64,000 bases of DNA from Virgisporangium aurantiacum (GCF_016863635.1 NZ_BOPG01000061.1:1-64000), one strand, 5' to 3'; shown: positions 46,301-53,762, counted from the stretch's first letter. A program made the numbers and translations. Notes: generated by a model from the letters alone, not told the origin.

Positions 46301-49300
46301 GGCGGCCTGGACCTGCACCTCACCTACCGGTCCGACCTGTTCGACCCGGACACCGCGTCGGATCTCGTGGACCGGTACGTCGCGCTGCTCGGCGCCGTCG
46401 CCGAGGACCCGGACCGGGACTGGCTCGACCTGCCGCTGGGTCCGGTGGAGGTCCCGGCTTTAGCCGCCGCTCCGGTTACGGCCGGTGCGGCGACGCTCGG
46501 GGAACTGGTGCAGGCGCAGGCATCGCGGACGCCGCACGCCGTCGCCCTGATCGCCGGCGCCGAACGGGTCACCTACACCGAGCTGAACTCCCGCGCGAAC
46601 CGATTGGCGCACGCCCTGCGCCGGCGCGGGATCCGGCCGGGCGACCTCGTCGCCGTCGCGGTCGAGCGGTCGGTCGACCTGGTGGTGGCCGTCCTCGGGG
46701 TGCTCAAGTCCGGCGCCGCGTACGTCCCGCTGGACACCACCCATCCCGCCGCCCGGCTCGCGGCCGTGCTCGACCGGGCCCGGCCCGCGCTGCTGCTCAC
46801 CGACGCCGTCGTGCCCGTGCCGTTCGACGGGCCGCGCCTGCACCCGGCGCGCTGCGACGACGAACCGGCGCACGACCCACCCCGCGTCGCCGGCCCCGAC
46901 GACCTCGCGTACGTGGTGCACACGTCGGGCTCGACCGGCGTCCCGAAGGGCGTGCTCTGCCACCACCGCGGCGCCGTGAACTACCTGTCGTTCGTGATGC
47001 GGCGGTTCGGGGTGTCCACATCGGACACCGTGCTGCAGGTCGCCGGGATCGCGTTCGACGCCTCGGTGCGCGACCTGATCGGCCCGCTCACCGTCGGCGC
47101 GACCGTGGTGCTGCTCCGGCCCGAGGAGGCGAAGGAACCGGCCGCGATGCTCGCCGCGGTCGACCGGCACGGCGTCACCTGCCTGCTGTCGGTGGTGCCG
47201 ACGCTGCTGCGCGGCATGGTCGCCAGCGGTCACCGGCCGGTGTCCCGCCGGCTCCGGCTGCTGCTGTGCAGCGGCGAGCGCATGTACCGGCGCGACGTCG
47301 CCGACGCGCACGCGCTGTTCGGTCCACAAGCGACGGTCGTCAACCAGTACGGGCCGACCGAGTGCACGATGACGTCGACCTTCCACGTCGCGGAGCCCGG
47401 CGGTGAGCTCGACGACGATCTGGCCCAGCCGTTGCCGGTCGGCGGACCGATCGACGGCGCCCGCGTGTACGTGCTGGACCACCGGCAGCGGCCGGTGCCG
47501 CCCGGCGTGCCCGGCGAGGTGTGGATCGGCGGCGTCGGCGTGACCGCCGGCTACCTCGACGACCCGGCGCAGACGGGCGACCGGTTCCGTCCCGACCCGT
47601 ACGGCGACCGCATGTACCGGACCGGCGACCGGGGCCGGCTGCGCCGCGACGGAACGCTCGTGTTCCTCGGCCGCGTGGACCAGCAGGTGAAGATCCGCGG
47701 CCTGCGGGTGGAACCGGGGGAGATCGAGGCGCACGTCCGGGAGTTGCCGGGAGTGCGGGCGGCAGCGGTGGTGGCGATCGACGGGCCGCGACTGGTGGCC
47801 TACCTCGAAGGAGACGGGCTCGACCTGGACGCGCTGCGGGCGACCCTGCGCGAGCGCCTGCCCGACCACCTCGTGCCGGCCGTGCTGGTCGAGATCGCGG
47901 CGATGCCGTTGACCGCCAACGGAAAGGTCGACCGCGGTGCGCTCCCCGCCCCGCCGGCGCCCGCCGCGTCGGCCCGGTACGAGCCACCGGCGACCGACAC
48001 CGAGCGGCGGATCGTCGCCGCGTTCACGGAGGTGCTCGGCGTCGACCGGGTCGGCCGCACCGACCACTTCTTCGACCTCGGCGGCGACTCGTTCGCGGCG
48101 GTGTCGGTGGCGCGGCTCGTCGGATCGGGGATGCGCGTGCTGGACCTGTTCCGGGCGCCGACCGTCGCCGCGCTCGCCGCGCTTCTCGACGCCGTTCTCA
48201 ATGCCGGCGACACGGGCACCGGTCTGCTGCACGAACTCACGCCGCCCGGAACCCGCACGCTGTCGGTGGTGTGCGTGCCGTACGCGGGCGGCAGCCCGAT
48301 CAGCTTCCAGCCGCTGGCGGCCGCGCTGCCGACAGGGTACGCGCTGTACGGGGTGGCGCTGCCCGGGCACGAGGTGACCCGACCCGACGAGGTGGCGCTG
48401 CCGCTGGAGGACGTCGCGGCCGCCGTCGCCGCCGAGATCATGTCCACGGTGGACGGTCCGGTCGCCCTGTACGGGCACTGCTCCGGCAGCGCGTTCGCCG
48501 TCGAGATCGCCCGCCGCCTGGAGACCGCCGGCCGGCCGGTGCACGCGGTGTACGTCGCCGCGGCGTTCCCGAGCACCCGGCTGCCCGGCAAGCTGCTCGG
48601 CCGCCTGACGCTCGACCGGTTCCAGAGCGACCGCACCTACCAGACGTTCTTCCGCTCGATGGGCGGCTTCGGCGACGCGCTGACGCCCGACGAGATCCGG
48701 CGGATCGTCCGGAACCTGCGGCACGACTCGACCGCCGCCGAGGACTACTACACCCGCACCCTCCACGACCCGGACCACCGGAAACTCGACGCCCCGATCG
48801 TGTGCGTCGTCGGCGACCGCGACCCGTTGACCGAGTACCACGCCGAGCGCGTCGCGGAGTGGGAGTCGTTCAGCGACCGCGTCGACCTCGTGGTCCTCGA
48901 ACGGTCCGGGCACTACTTCCTCAAGCACCGCGCCACCGAGGTGGCAGACGTGATCGGCGGGGCGCGGCCACCGTCGACCCGCGTGGAGAAGCCGGTGGCG
49001 AAGCGCGGCTTCGGGGTGTTCGCCACCGTCGCCGCGAGCCAGTTCGTGTCGTTGCTCGGCTCCAACATGACGGCGTTCGCGCTCGGCGTGTGGATGTTCC
49101 AGCGGACCGGATCGGTGACGCTGCTGGGCCTGATCGCCACCTGCGCGCTCGCGCCGAGCATCCTCGTGTCGCCGTTCGCCGGCGCCGTCGTCGACCGCGC
49201 CGACCGGCGGAAGGTGATGCTGCTCGCCGACCTCGGCGCCGGCGCCGGGACGCTCGGGCTGGCCGCCCTGATCTGGGCCGGTGACCTGAGACCATGGCAC

Positions 49301-50266
49301 CTGTTCGTGGTGCTGTCGTGGTCGTCGGTGTGCTCGGCGTTTCAGCGACCGGCGTACCTGTCCGCCGTGCCGCAACTGATCCCCAAGCGCTACCTGGCCC
49401 GCGCCAACGGGTTCGCGATGAGTCTCGACGCCGGTTCGCAGGTGCTGGCGCCGCTCGTGGCCGGCGCGCTGGTGGTGACGATCGGGCTGGCCGGTGTGAT
49501 CCTCATCGACGTCGTGACGTTCTCGGCGTCGGTGCTCACGTTGCTGCTGCTGCGGTTCCCGAACGCGTTGCCGTGGCGGCGGCGCGAGACGATCCGGGCG
49601 GAGATCGCCGGCGGCTTCCGGTACATCACCGCGCGGCGCGGCATCATGGCGCTGCTGATCCAGGCCGCCGCGTGCAACGTCCTGCTGGCGATGCTCGGTG
49701 TGCTGGTGACGCCGCTCGTCCTGCGCAGCAGCGACGCGGGCGCGCTCGGCGTGGTGATGGCCACCGGCGGCGTGGGCGCGTTGCTCGGTGGTCTCGCGAT
49801 GACGTTGTGGGGCGGACCGGCGAAGCTGATGAACGGAATCCTCGGCTACGCGCTCGCCGGTGGCGTGTTCATCGCGGTGCTCGGCGCCGGGTGGGGCGTG
49901 TGGTCGATGGCGGCCGGGATGTTCGGATTCTGGGCGACGCTCGCGGTCAGCAACGCCTGCTACACGGTGCTGATCCAGGTGAAGGTGCCGCACCACCTGC
50001 ACGGGCGGGTGTTCGCGATCAACCAGATGGTGGCGTTCTCCACGATGCCGGTCGGCTACCTGATCGCGGGACCGTTGGCGGACAACGTCTTCGAGCCGCT
50101 CGGCGACGGCCCGGGACGCGGCGTCGGGCTGCTGCTGGTGCTGATCGGCGTGCTGACGGTCCTCGTGAACGCCGCCGGGTACGCGTACCCGCCGCTGCGC
50201 CGCCTCGACACCGACACCCCCGACGCCCAACCGGACGAGGCGATCGTCAAGGGTGAACGCCGATGA
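40298..50266 (+). CDS. Three-module NRPS with thioesterase and fused MFS exporter
   Basis: A 3,322-residue assembly line. Domains, by rough residue: A1 1-500, PCP1 (Ser535), C1 597-1030, A2 1040-1530, PCP2 (Ser1571), C2 1627-2060, A3 2067-2545, PCP3 (Ser2598), thioesterase 2650-2890, MFS transporter 2901-3300. By my alignment to GrsA the A-domain codes are DILQLGMIWK (close to the glycine code), DVSEVGSIDK (close to the ornithine code) and DARSLSQMTK (no match that I know). C1 has HHIAIDGWS; C2 has HHSITDDWS. The thioesterase has GHCSG, with Cys2728 at the nucleophile position. There are no epimerisation or methylation domains. GTG 40298 overlaps the previous stop codon. The C-terminal transporter would tether the enzyme to the membrane and export the product. 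Confidence 0.93.
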   Translation: MTTLSTVDTGSVLDRFLLQATATPDAIAVVAGDTELTYRATLDRARSLAARLRADGVGPGDLVAICVDRSEHLAVAPIAVWLTGAAYLPLDPAYPPVRTAMVLEDAGARAVIACGGTDSAVPAGAARVIMIEEATEGPQHADGPAPDGADAAYVIYTSGSTGRPKGVVVEHDALANFVTAMRRVFGGGAGHRWLASTSLAFDISGLELYLPLSTGGTVVVSGVAGHDGAAVVSLVDGHRVTHVQATPSAWRLLLAAGLDRPDLVALVGGEALPLELAQRLRARVGRLVNMYGPTETTIWSTCWDVPLSPDSVSIGRPIDRTVVWVLDADGGLQPIGVPGELYIGGAGVARGYLRRPELTAERFVADPFSAEPGARLYRTGDRVRWRPDGTLEYLGRFDDQLKLRGHRIEPGEIEAVLLRRPAVAEAAVVVRPDPAGDPVLVAYVSLRSPDAELRAYLAAELPPAMVPGPIVVLDRLPVTPNGKLDRNALPAPDLAGTSREPATLTELAVAAAWRRALGADRLGADDDIFAAGGHSLQAMAVAADLAAALGRQVPIGLVFGNPTVAGLAAALDGTAVAAIPAVVAPIPVVERVDGARHRVSFSQLSMWLAERLSPDRPMLNTFAGLRLRGDLDREALAGAVEDLVARHEILRTVFVETDGEPYQVVLPDVVVSIVDVDLRGAPERAHEEADRLRRERFDLTRGPLLRVVAARTADREHLLLTVWHHIAIDGWSLATALGELGAHYARRTGGSGPLPALPVQYLDYAAWERRRVDDGDLDAAIDAWRDALSGDRPDAVVAAVPAAPGGPPRGAKLTTVLPAALVERLRGVGSTVGAGTTPFHVLITGFTALLARYTGCDDVTVGMVVAGRPHPQLANLIGSFVQTVPVRAVDATTTGYRDLLARVRGAVVDAVGGQDVPYDLVKDPDRPPLRYACLMIEGDSGPVAGFGDLAAERWHHEFDDVMFDLSLQASRVAAGLQVTVEYRADRYDDATAHRFATHLRTLLDAMADAPDDPIGRLPLLTPDEHRRAVEGWNPPAPTDPARSVLAEVNAQPAGVVALIDPDGTETTYGDLRRRAAGVAQRLLRLGVRPEEPVAVHLERTSSAAVAVLGVLGAGAAFVPVSTIAPAARIAAQLADAGVRFAVTSAALAGGLPAGLSIVDIAGVGVAQELQEVGGDRLAYVIYTSGSTGVPKGVRITHANLANTYRAWRVQFGVNRPRLLQVADLGFDVFVSDLVRGLCSGGTVVFCPRETVLDPAALHALIVAHRVSMVELVPAVARMLAEHLRATGGRLDGLDLLVVGSDQLFVRDFADLVGLVGPHTTVVNSYGVTEAAIDSTAYAGPVPPGDPAAPMPIGWPMPGMTADVLDAYGRPAPVGVAGELVVGGDGVARGYTDAVVAAGRFGADPLRPGRRVYRTGDLARRRPDGAIDLLGRRDGQLKIRGHRIEPGEIEAVLRDLPGVADCAVAAWPGATGQLQLVAYVVGEPPDPTAVGARLPGYMVPAAYVPLDRLPLNASGKVDRRALPAPDPAQLAGVPYVEPVGPAQRALAGIWRRLLGVDRIGAHDSFVALGGHSLLAARFVAAVRGELGVELPLRAVFDPGTVAGLADLVDGAASTGAAPTVPRRPSDVDAPLSPAQRRMWFLDQLEPGTGVLNVPDILRLRGPLDVAALERAWNLLRERHEVLRVRYPGDEPVQEIAAYAPVPLVVTDVRGEAGARDLAQADIVAPFDLAEGPLWRLRLLRLAPDDHVLSLVMHHSITDDWSGRILFEELALAYGGEPLPSVTVAHGDVAAWQWDRLGAGREAAATEYWRSALAGAPDVLELPTDRPRPPVQRPAGGTVWRRVPADLSGRVDRLAAGAGATGFMTLLAAYAVLLARFGGRSDVTVGAPVAGRDLPDLQRVVGCLLNTVVLRVRPAGTFRAVLTTMKAVVLDALSHADLPFERLVDLLNPPRSLAHSPLFQAMFNVIEADGPPLRLPGVDVDHLAGTDLTTTKADLSMTATRHPGGLDLHLTYRSDLFDPDTASDLVDRYVALLGAVAEDPDRDWLDLPLGPVEVPALAAAPVTAGAATLGELVQAQASRTPHAVALIAGAERVTYTELNSRANRLAHALRRRGIRPGDLVAVAVERSVDLVVAVLGVLKSGAAYVPLDTTHPAARLAAVLDRARPALLLTDAVVPVPFDGPRLHPARCDDEPAHDPPRVAGPDDLAYVVHTSGSTGVPKGVLCHHRGAVNYLSFVMRRFGVSTSDTVLQVAGIAFDASVRDLIGPLTVGATVVLLRPEEAKEPAAMLAAVDRHGVTCLLSVVPTLLRGMVASGHRPVSRRLRLLLCSGERMYRRDVADAHALFGPQATVVNQYGPTECTMTSTFHVAEPGGELDDDLAQPLPVGGPIDGARVYVLDHRQRPVPPGVPGEVWIGGVGVTAGYLDDPAQTGDRFRPDPYGDRMYRTGDRGRLRRDGTLVFLGRVDQQVKIRGLRVEPGEIEAHVRELPGVRAAAVVAIDGPRLVAYLEGDGLDLDALRATLRERLPDHLVPAVLVEIAAMPLTANGKVDRGALPAPPAPAASARYEPPATDTERRIVAAFTEVLGVDRVGRTDHFFDLGGDSFAAVSVARLVGSGMRVLDLFRAPTVAALAALLDAVLNAGDTGTGLLHELTPPGTRTLSVVCVPYAGGSPISFQPLAAALPTGYALYGVALPGHEVTRPDEVALPLEDVAAAVAAEIMSTVDGPVALYGHCSGSAFAVEIARRLETAGRPVHAVYVAAAFPSTRLPGKLLGRLTLDRFQSDRTYQTFFRSMGGFGDALTPDEIRRIVRNLRHDSTAAEDYYTRTLHDPDHRKLDAPIVCVVGDRDPLTEYHAERVAEWESFSDRVDLVVLERSGHYFLKHRATEVADVIGGARPPSTRVEKPVAKRGFGVFATVAASQFVSLLGSNMTAFALGVWMFQRTGSVTLLGLIATCALAPSILVSPFAGAVVDRADRRKVMLLADLGAGAGTLGLAALIWAGDLRPWHLFVVLSWSSVCSAFQRPAYLSAVPQLIPKRYLARANGFAMSLDAGSQVLAPLVAGALVVTIGLAGVILIDVVTFSASVLTLLLLRFPNALPWRRRETIRAEIAGGFRYITARRGIMALLIQAAACNVLLAMLGVLVTPLVLRSSDAGALGVVMATGGVGALLGGLAMTLWGGPAKLMNGILGYALAGGVFIAVLGAGWGVWSMAAGMFGFWATLAVSNACYTVLIQVKVPHHLHGRVFAINQMVAFSTMPVGYLIAGPLADNVFEPLGDGPGRGVGLLLVLIGVLTVLVNAAGYAYPPLRRLDTDTPDAQPDEAIVKGERR

Positions 50267-51327
50267 GGTGCGGCGAGGGGCACGACGTCACCGATCCGCT
50301 CGCGTGGTGCTGCGCCGACTGCGGTGGCCCGTGGGAGTTCACCGACCTGGCGCCGTTCGACCCCGGCTCGATCGACACCGGCACCTGGTCGATGTGGCGG
50401 TACGCCGCGATGCTTCCGGTGAAGCCGGTGGTGAGCCTCGGCGAGGGCGCGACGCCCCTCGTACCGGTGCACCTGCCCGACGGGTCCGTGCTCGCGAAGC
50501 TGGAACAGCTGAACCCCACGGCGTCCTACAAGGACCGGGGGACGTCGGCGGCCGTCAGCCACTTCGTGACGCACGGCGCCGACCACCTCGTCGAGGACTC
50601 GTCCGGGAACGCGGGCGCGTCGATCGCCGCGTACGCGGCCGCCGCCGGGGTGTCGGCGCGCGTCTACGTGCCGGCGACCGCGAGCGCGGCGAAGGTGCGG
50701 CAGATCTCGGCCGCGGGCGCCGATGTGGTGCCGGTGCCCGGTCCCCGGTCGGCCGCGTACGCCGCCGCCCGCGCCGACCGCCGCGGCGTGTACGCCAGCC
50801 ACGTGTGGCATCCGGCGTTCCTGCTCGGGCACCGCACGTGCGCGTGGGAGATCTGGGAGCAGCACGGCCGGCGGCTGCCCGCGGTGGTGGCGTGCCCGGT
50901 CGGACAGGGGAACCTGTTCCTGGGCCTGGCCCACGGGTTCCGGTCCATTGTGGACGCCGGATTCGCCGACCGCGTGCCGCGCATGGTCGCCGTGCAGGCC
51001 GCGGCGTGCGCGCCGGTCGCGGCCGCGTGGCGGTCCGGCGCCGCGGTTCCGTCCACAGTGGACGAGGGACGCACGGTCGCCGAGGGCATCCGTACCGCCG
51101 CTCCGGTGCGGGGCCGGGAACTGCTGCGGGTGGCGCGTCGAACGGGTGGGGCGGTGTTCACGGTCACCGAGGCCGCGATCCGCGCCGCCGTGCGCGACCT
51201 GGCCGGCGCCGGCCTCCTCGTGGAGCCGACGGGTGCGGTGGCCGTCGCCGCGCTCGGGCAGATCCGGCAGCGCTTCACCGGGGAGATCCTGGTCCCGCTG
51301 ACCGGAAGCGGCCTGAAGACGGCGTGA
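50263..51327 (+). CDS. Threonine-synthase-like PLP enzyme with N-terminal zinc ribbon
   Basis: A 354-residue fold-type II PLP enzyme. An N-terminal zinc-ribbon-like segment (Cys3, His7, then CCADCGG) precedes the catalytic domain. PTASYKDRGTS carries the PLP lysine (Lys90), EDSSGNAGASIAAYAA binds substrate and phosphate, and PLTGSGLKT ends the fold. Family members do beta- or gamma-replacement or elimination on O-phosphohomoserine, serine or cysteine. The ATG overlaps the NRPS stop codon by 4 nt, so it likely makes or modifies an amino acid for the peptide, perhaps the residue for the unassigned third module. Self-protection is another option. Confidence 0.85.
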   Translation: MRCGEGHDVTDPLAWCCADCGGPWEFTDLAPFDPGSIDTGTWSMWRYAAMLPVKPVVSLGEGATPLVPVHLPDGSVLAKLEQLNPTASYKDRGTSAAVSHFVTHGADHLVEDSSGNAGASIAAYAAAAGVSARVYVPATASAAKVRQISAAGADVVPVPGPRSAAYAAARADRRGVYASHVWHPAFLLGHRTCAWEIWEQHGRRLPAVVACPVGQGNLFLGLAHGFRSIVDAGFADRVPRMVAVQAAACAPVAAAWRSGAAVPSTVDEGRTVAEGIRTAAPVRGRELLRVARRTGGAVFTVTEAAIRAAVRDLAGAGLLVEPTGAVAVAALGQIRQRFTGEILVPLTGSGLKTA

Positions 51328-51352
51328 CAACGGCCCGAAGACGGCCTGACCG

Positions 51353-52165
51353 TTACGGGATGCGGGCCACGGCGCAGCGGCCGCCGATGTCGGGGGCCGG
51401 CTCGTCGTCGGGGCCGGGCCGCCAGTCGGGCGGGGAGACGATGCCGGGGTCGACGGGGTCGAGGCCGTCGAAGAAGTGCGCGAACGCCGCCGGCGACCGC
51501 AGGTGGTACGGAACGGCGCCGCTCCGGGCGTACCGGCGCATCGACTCGACCGAGGCCGCGCCGGAGGCGGTCGTGCCGTCGGTCATCGTCAGGTAGCTGC
51601 CGGACGGCATGGCGTCGACCAGGCGCCGCACGATCGCGTGTGCCTCCGCGTCGTCGGCGACGTGACCGACGATCCCGAGGAGCATCAGGCCGATCGGCTC
51701 GGTGAGGTCGAGCGTCCTCGAGGCGCCCATGACCACCTCGGCGGTCTGGTGGAGATCGGCCCGGACGTAGGCGACGCTGCCCTCAGCGGTGCCGGTCAGC
51801 AGCGCCCGCGCGTGCGCGATCACCATCGGCTCGTCGTCGACGTAGACGATGCGGCCGCGCGGATCGACCGCCTGCGCCACCTCGTGGGTGTTGCCCGGCG
51901 CGGGCAGGCCGGCGCCGACGTCGAGGAACTGCCGGATCCCCACCTCACCGGCCAGGAACGCCACGCTGCGGCGCTGGAACGCCCGCGAGTTCCGGGCCGC
52001 CTGGACGATCGACGGGAAGATCTGTTTCACCTCGTCACCGACGACGCGGTCGACCTCGAAGTTGTCCTTGCCGCCGAGCCAGTAGTTCCAGATGCGGGCC
52101 GAGTGCGGGATGCTCGTGTCGATCTTCGCGTCGGCTGCCTGGCTGACGGGGGAGTCGTGAGCCAT
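51353..52165 (-). CDS. SAM-dependent methyltransferase, DUF574-type
   Basis: A 270-residue protein of an actinobacterial methyltransferase-like family of unknown substrate. The start pattern IDTSIPHSARIWNYWLGGKD and the SAM-site stretch FLDVGAGLPAPGNTHEVAQ are characteristic. Many copies occur per genome in this group. It converges on the NRPS operon and is unlikely to belong to it. The 118-nt gap upstream holds no clear promoter. Confidence 0.87.
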   Translation of the reverse strand: MAHDSPVSQAADAKIDTSIPHSARIWNYWLGGKDNFEVDRVVGDEVKQIFPSIVQAARNSRAFQRRSVAFLAGEVGIRQFLDVGAGLPAPGNTHEVAQAVDPRGRIVYVDDEPMVIAHARALLTGTAEGSVAYVRADLHQTAEVVMGASRTLDLTEPIGLMLLGIVGHVADDAEAHAIVRRLVDAMPSGSYLTMTDGTTASGAASVESMRRYARSGAVPYHLRSPAAFAHFFDGLDPVDPGIVSPPDWRPGPDDEPAPDIGGRCAVARIP

Positions 52166-52283
52166 CGGTCGATCCCCTCGATCGATTACGGTGGGTGACG
52201 GTTTATCACGCCAAACTAGTCCGTCGATGGGTCACGTGCGATGCGTTCCGCACAACTCACGATGCCCACATAAGGTATGGGCC

Positions 52284-52685
52284 ATGACCGACCCCGTGGC
52301 CGAGCCGGCCGATCAGATCAGGGAACGCCCACGTCAGGTGACGTGGACGGCGATCCTGCTGGTCGTGTTCGGCGGACTCGGCCTGATGCTGGCGATGCTG
52401 CTCCTGTCCGCCGTCAACGACGAGGGCGACCTACCCGGCTGGGTGTATCTGCTCGTTTTCGTCCAGTTCGTGCTGTCCGGCACGCAGATCCTCAGCGGCG
52501 TCTTCGTGTGGCTGGGCAAGTCGTGGGCCCGCACGGTGGCCACGGTGGTGTGCTCGATCAACCTGGTGGGTGCCGTGCTGTCGCTGGTCAGCGGCGCGAT
52601 CCCGCAGGCGATCACGGCCGGGGTGGTGAACGTCGCCGTGCTGCGGATGCTCCGCGGCCGCGAGGTCACCGAATGGTGCGAATAA
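52284..52685 (+). CDS. Small four-helix membrane protein of unknown function
   Basis: A 133-residue protein with four predicted membrane helices (about 21-44, 54-76, 82-102 and 107-122). I do not recognise a family. ATG 52284 is chosen because it precedes the first hydrophilic stretch (MTDPVAEPADQIRERPRQ); the upstream in-frame extension has no ribosome site. Its 3' end overlaps the convergent membrane-protein gene by 20 nt. Confidence 0.75.
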   Translation: MTDPVAEPADQIRERPRQVTWTAILLVVFGGLGLMLAMLLLSAVNDEGDLPGWVYLLVFVQFVLSGTQILSGVFVWLGKSWARTVATVVCSINLVGAVLSLVSGAIPQAITAGVVNVAVLRMLRGREVTEWCE

Positions 52686-53724
52686 GGGCGGGTCGCTCGC
52701 AGTGCGGGCAGGGCCCGCGCCGGCGGACGTGGTAGGCGAGGGCGGCGCCGCCGAGCGCGGCACCCCAGAGCGGCCAGAACAGCTCGGGCACGTAGAGCCC
52801 CCACGTCTGGGCCTCGATCTCGAACTGGCCCAGGATCAGCAGCCGTAGGTACATCAGCCCGGCCGACGTCACCAGGATCGCCACCAGCGACGCCGGCACG
52901 ATCGCCGTACGCGGGCGTACGGGCTTCCCACGCAGGAACGGGATCCACCGCGGGTACACCTCACCCCACCGCTGCACGAGGCCGAGCGTGAGCACGGCGC
53001 CACCGGCACCCATGGTCGCCAGCATCGCGCCCGCGAGCCAGATGCCCGGGCTCTCCCGGGCCTCCTTCTGCAGGCCCTCCCGGCTGACGCCGAGCGGGAT
53101 CCCCAGCGCGAACGCCCACCGGGTGAGGGCGTAGAAGACCGGAACCGCCACCGCGACGGCGACCGCCCGGCGGCCCCATCGCAGCGCGGCGGCGCGGGTC
53201 TCCTCCTCGCTGGTGGACGCGGTGCGCCCGCACCCGCCGCAGGCACCGCGGACCCGGCGCTGGTAGGCCAGGGCGGTGGCGGCCCAGAGCAGCCCGCCGA
53301 GCATGAGCAGCAACTGGTTGGCGACCGGCCAGGGCAGGAACAGCCGCGGGTAGTCGGACAGGCCTACGTCCTCCGGCCAGCCGAACGGCGCGCCGGCCAG
53401 CAGCATCGGCGCCCGGACCACGGCGAGCAGCGGACGGTAGTCGGGGATGACCACGGTCAACGTGAACGCCAGGGTCCATGCGGTCGTGGCGAGCATGCGG
53501 TGTGCGTCATCGATTCTTTTCATGACGATGGCCAGGACGGCGCCGAAAAGCCCGACCACCGCTATCGCCGGCCCGGTGGTGCCGGGCCGCGCGTTCTCCA
53601 GAAGGGACGCCCACCGCGCGCCGGGATCGTGCTCGACGCCGAACGGAAAGCCGGCGCCGCCAAAGGTCCAGAAGAGGCCGGCGAGGCCGTAGAGGAGCGA
53701 GAAGGCGGCGGTGATTCGATACAT
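52666..53724 (-). CDS. Multi-pass membrane protein with paired-Cys segments, unknown function
   Basis: A 352-residue protein with about eight membrane helices. Two cytosolic-looking loops carry Cys pairs: CGGCGRT near residue 167 and CPHCERP at the C-terminus, suggesting metal binding or rubredoxin-like knuckles. I do not recognise a family with known role. It is divergent from the histidine kinase at 53805, with 80 nt between the starts, and may be the target or partner of that kinase. Confidence 0.75.
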   Translation of the reverse strand: MYRITAAFSLLYGLAGLFWTFGGAGFPFGVEHDPGARWASLLENARPGTTGPAIAVVGLFGAVLAIVMKRIDDAHRMLATTAWTLAFTLTVVIPDYRPLLAVVRAPMLLAGAPFGWPEDVGLSDYPRLFLPWPVANQLLLMLGGLLWAATALAYQRRVRGACGGCGRTASTSEEETRAAALRWGRRAVAVAVAVPVFYALTRWAFALGIPLGVSREGLQKEARESPGIWLAGAMLATMGAGGAVLTLGLVQRWGEVYPRWIPFLRGKPVRPRTAIVPASLVAILVTSAGLMYLRLLILGQFEIEAQTWGLYVPELFWPLWGAALGGAALAYHVRRRGPCPHCERPALIRTIR

Positions 53725-53762
53725 GCCTCCATGCTTCGGGCGTCAGGATCCGTTGTGCAGTT

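Noticed and set aside
41219..46318. A very long minus-strand open frame (about 1,700 codons) antisense to the NRPS, and a second at 46460-50230
   Set aside because: Both mirror the GC-rich codon pattern of the NRPS, show low-complexity Arg/Gly/Val-rich sequence and no recognisable domain. They are shadows of the coding strand.
51353..52165. The methyltransferase as a tailoring enzyme of the NRPS operon
   Set aside because: It is on the opposite strand, belongs to a family found in many copies in such genomes, and shares no control site with the operon.
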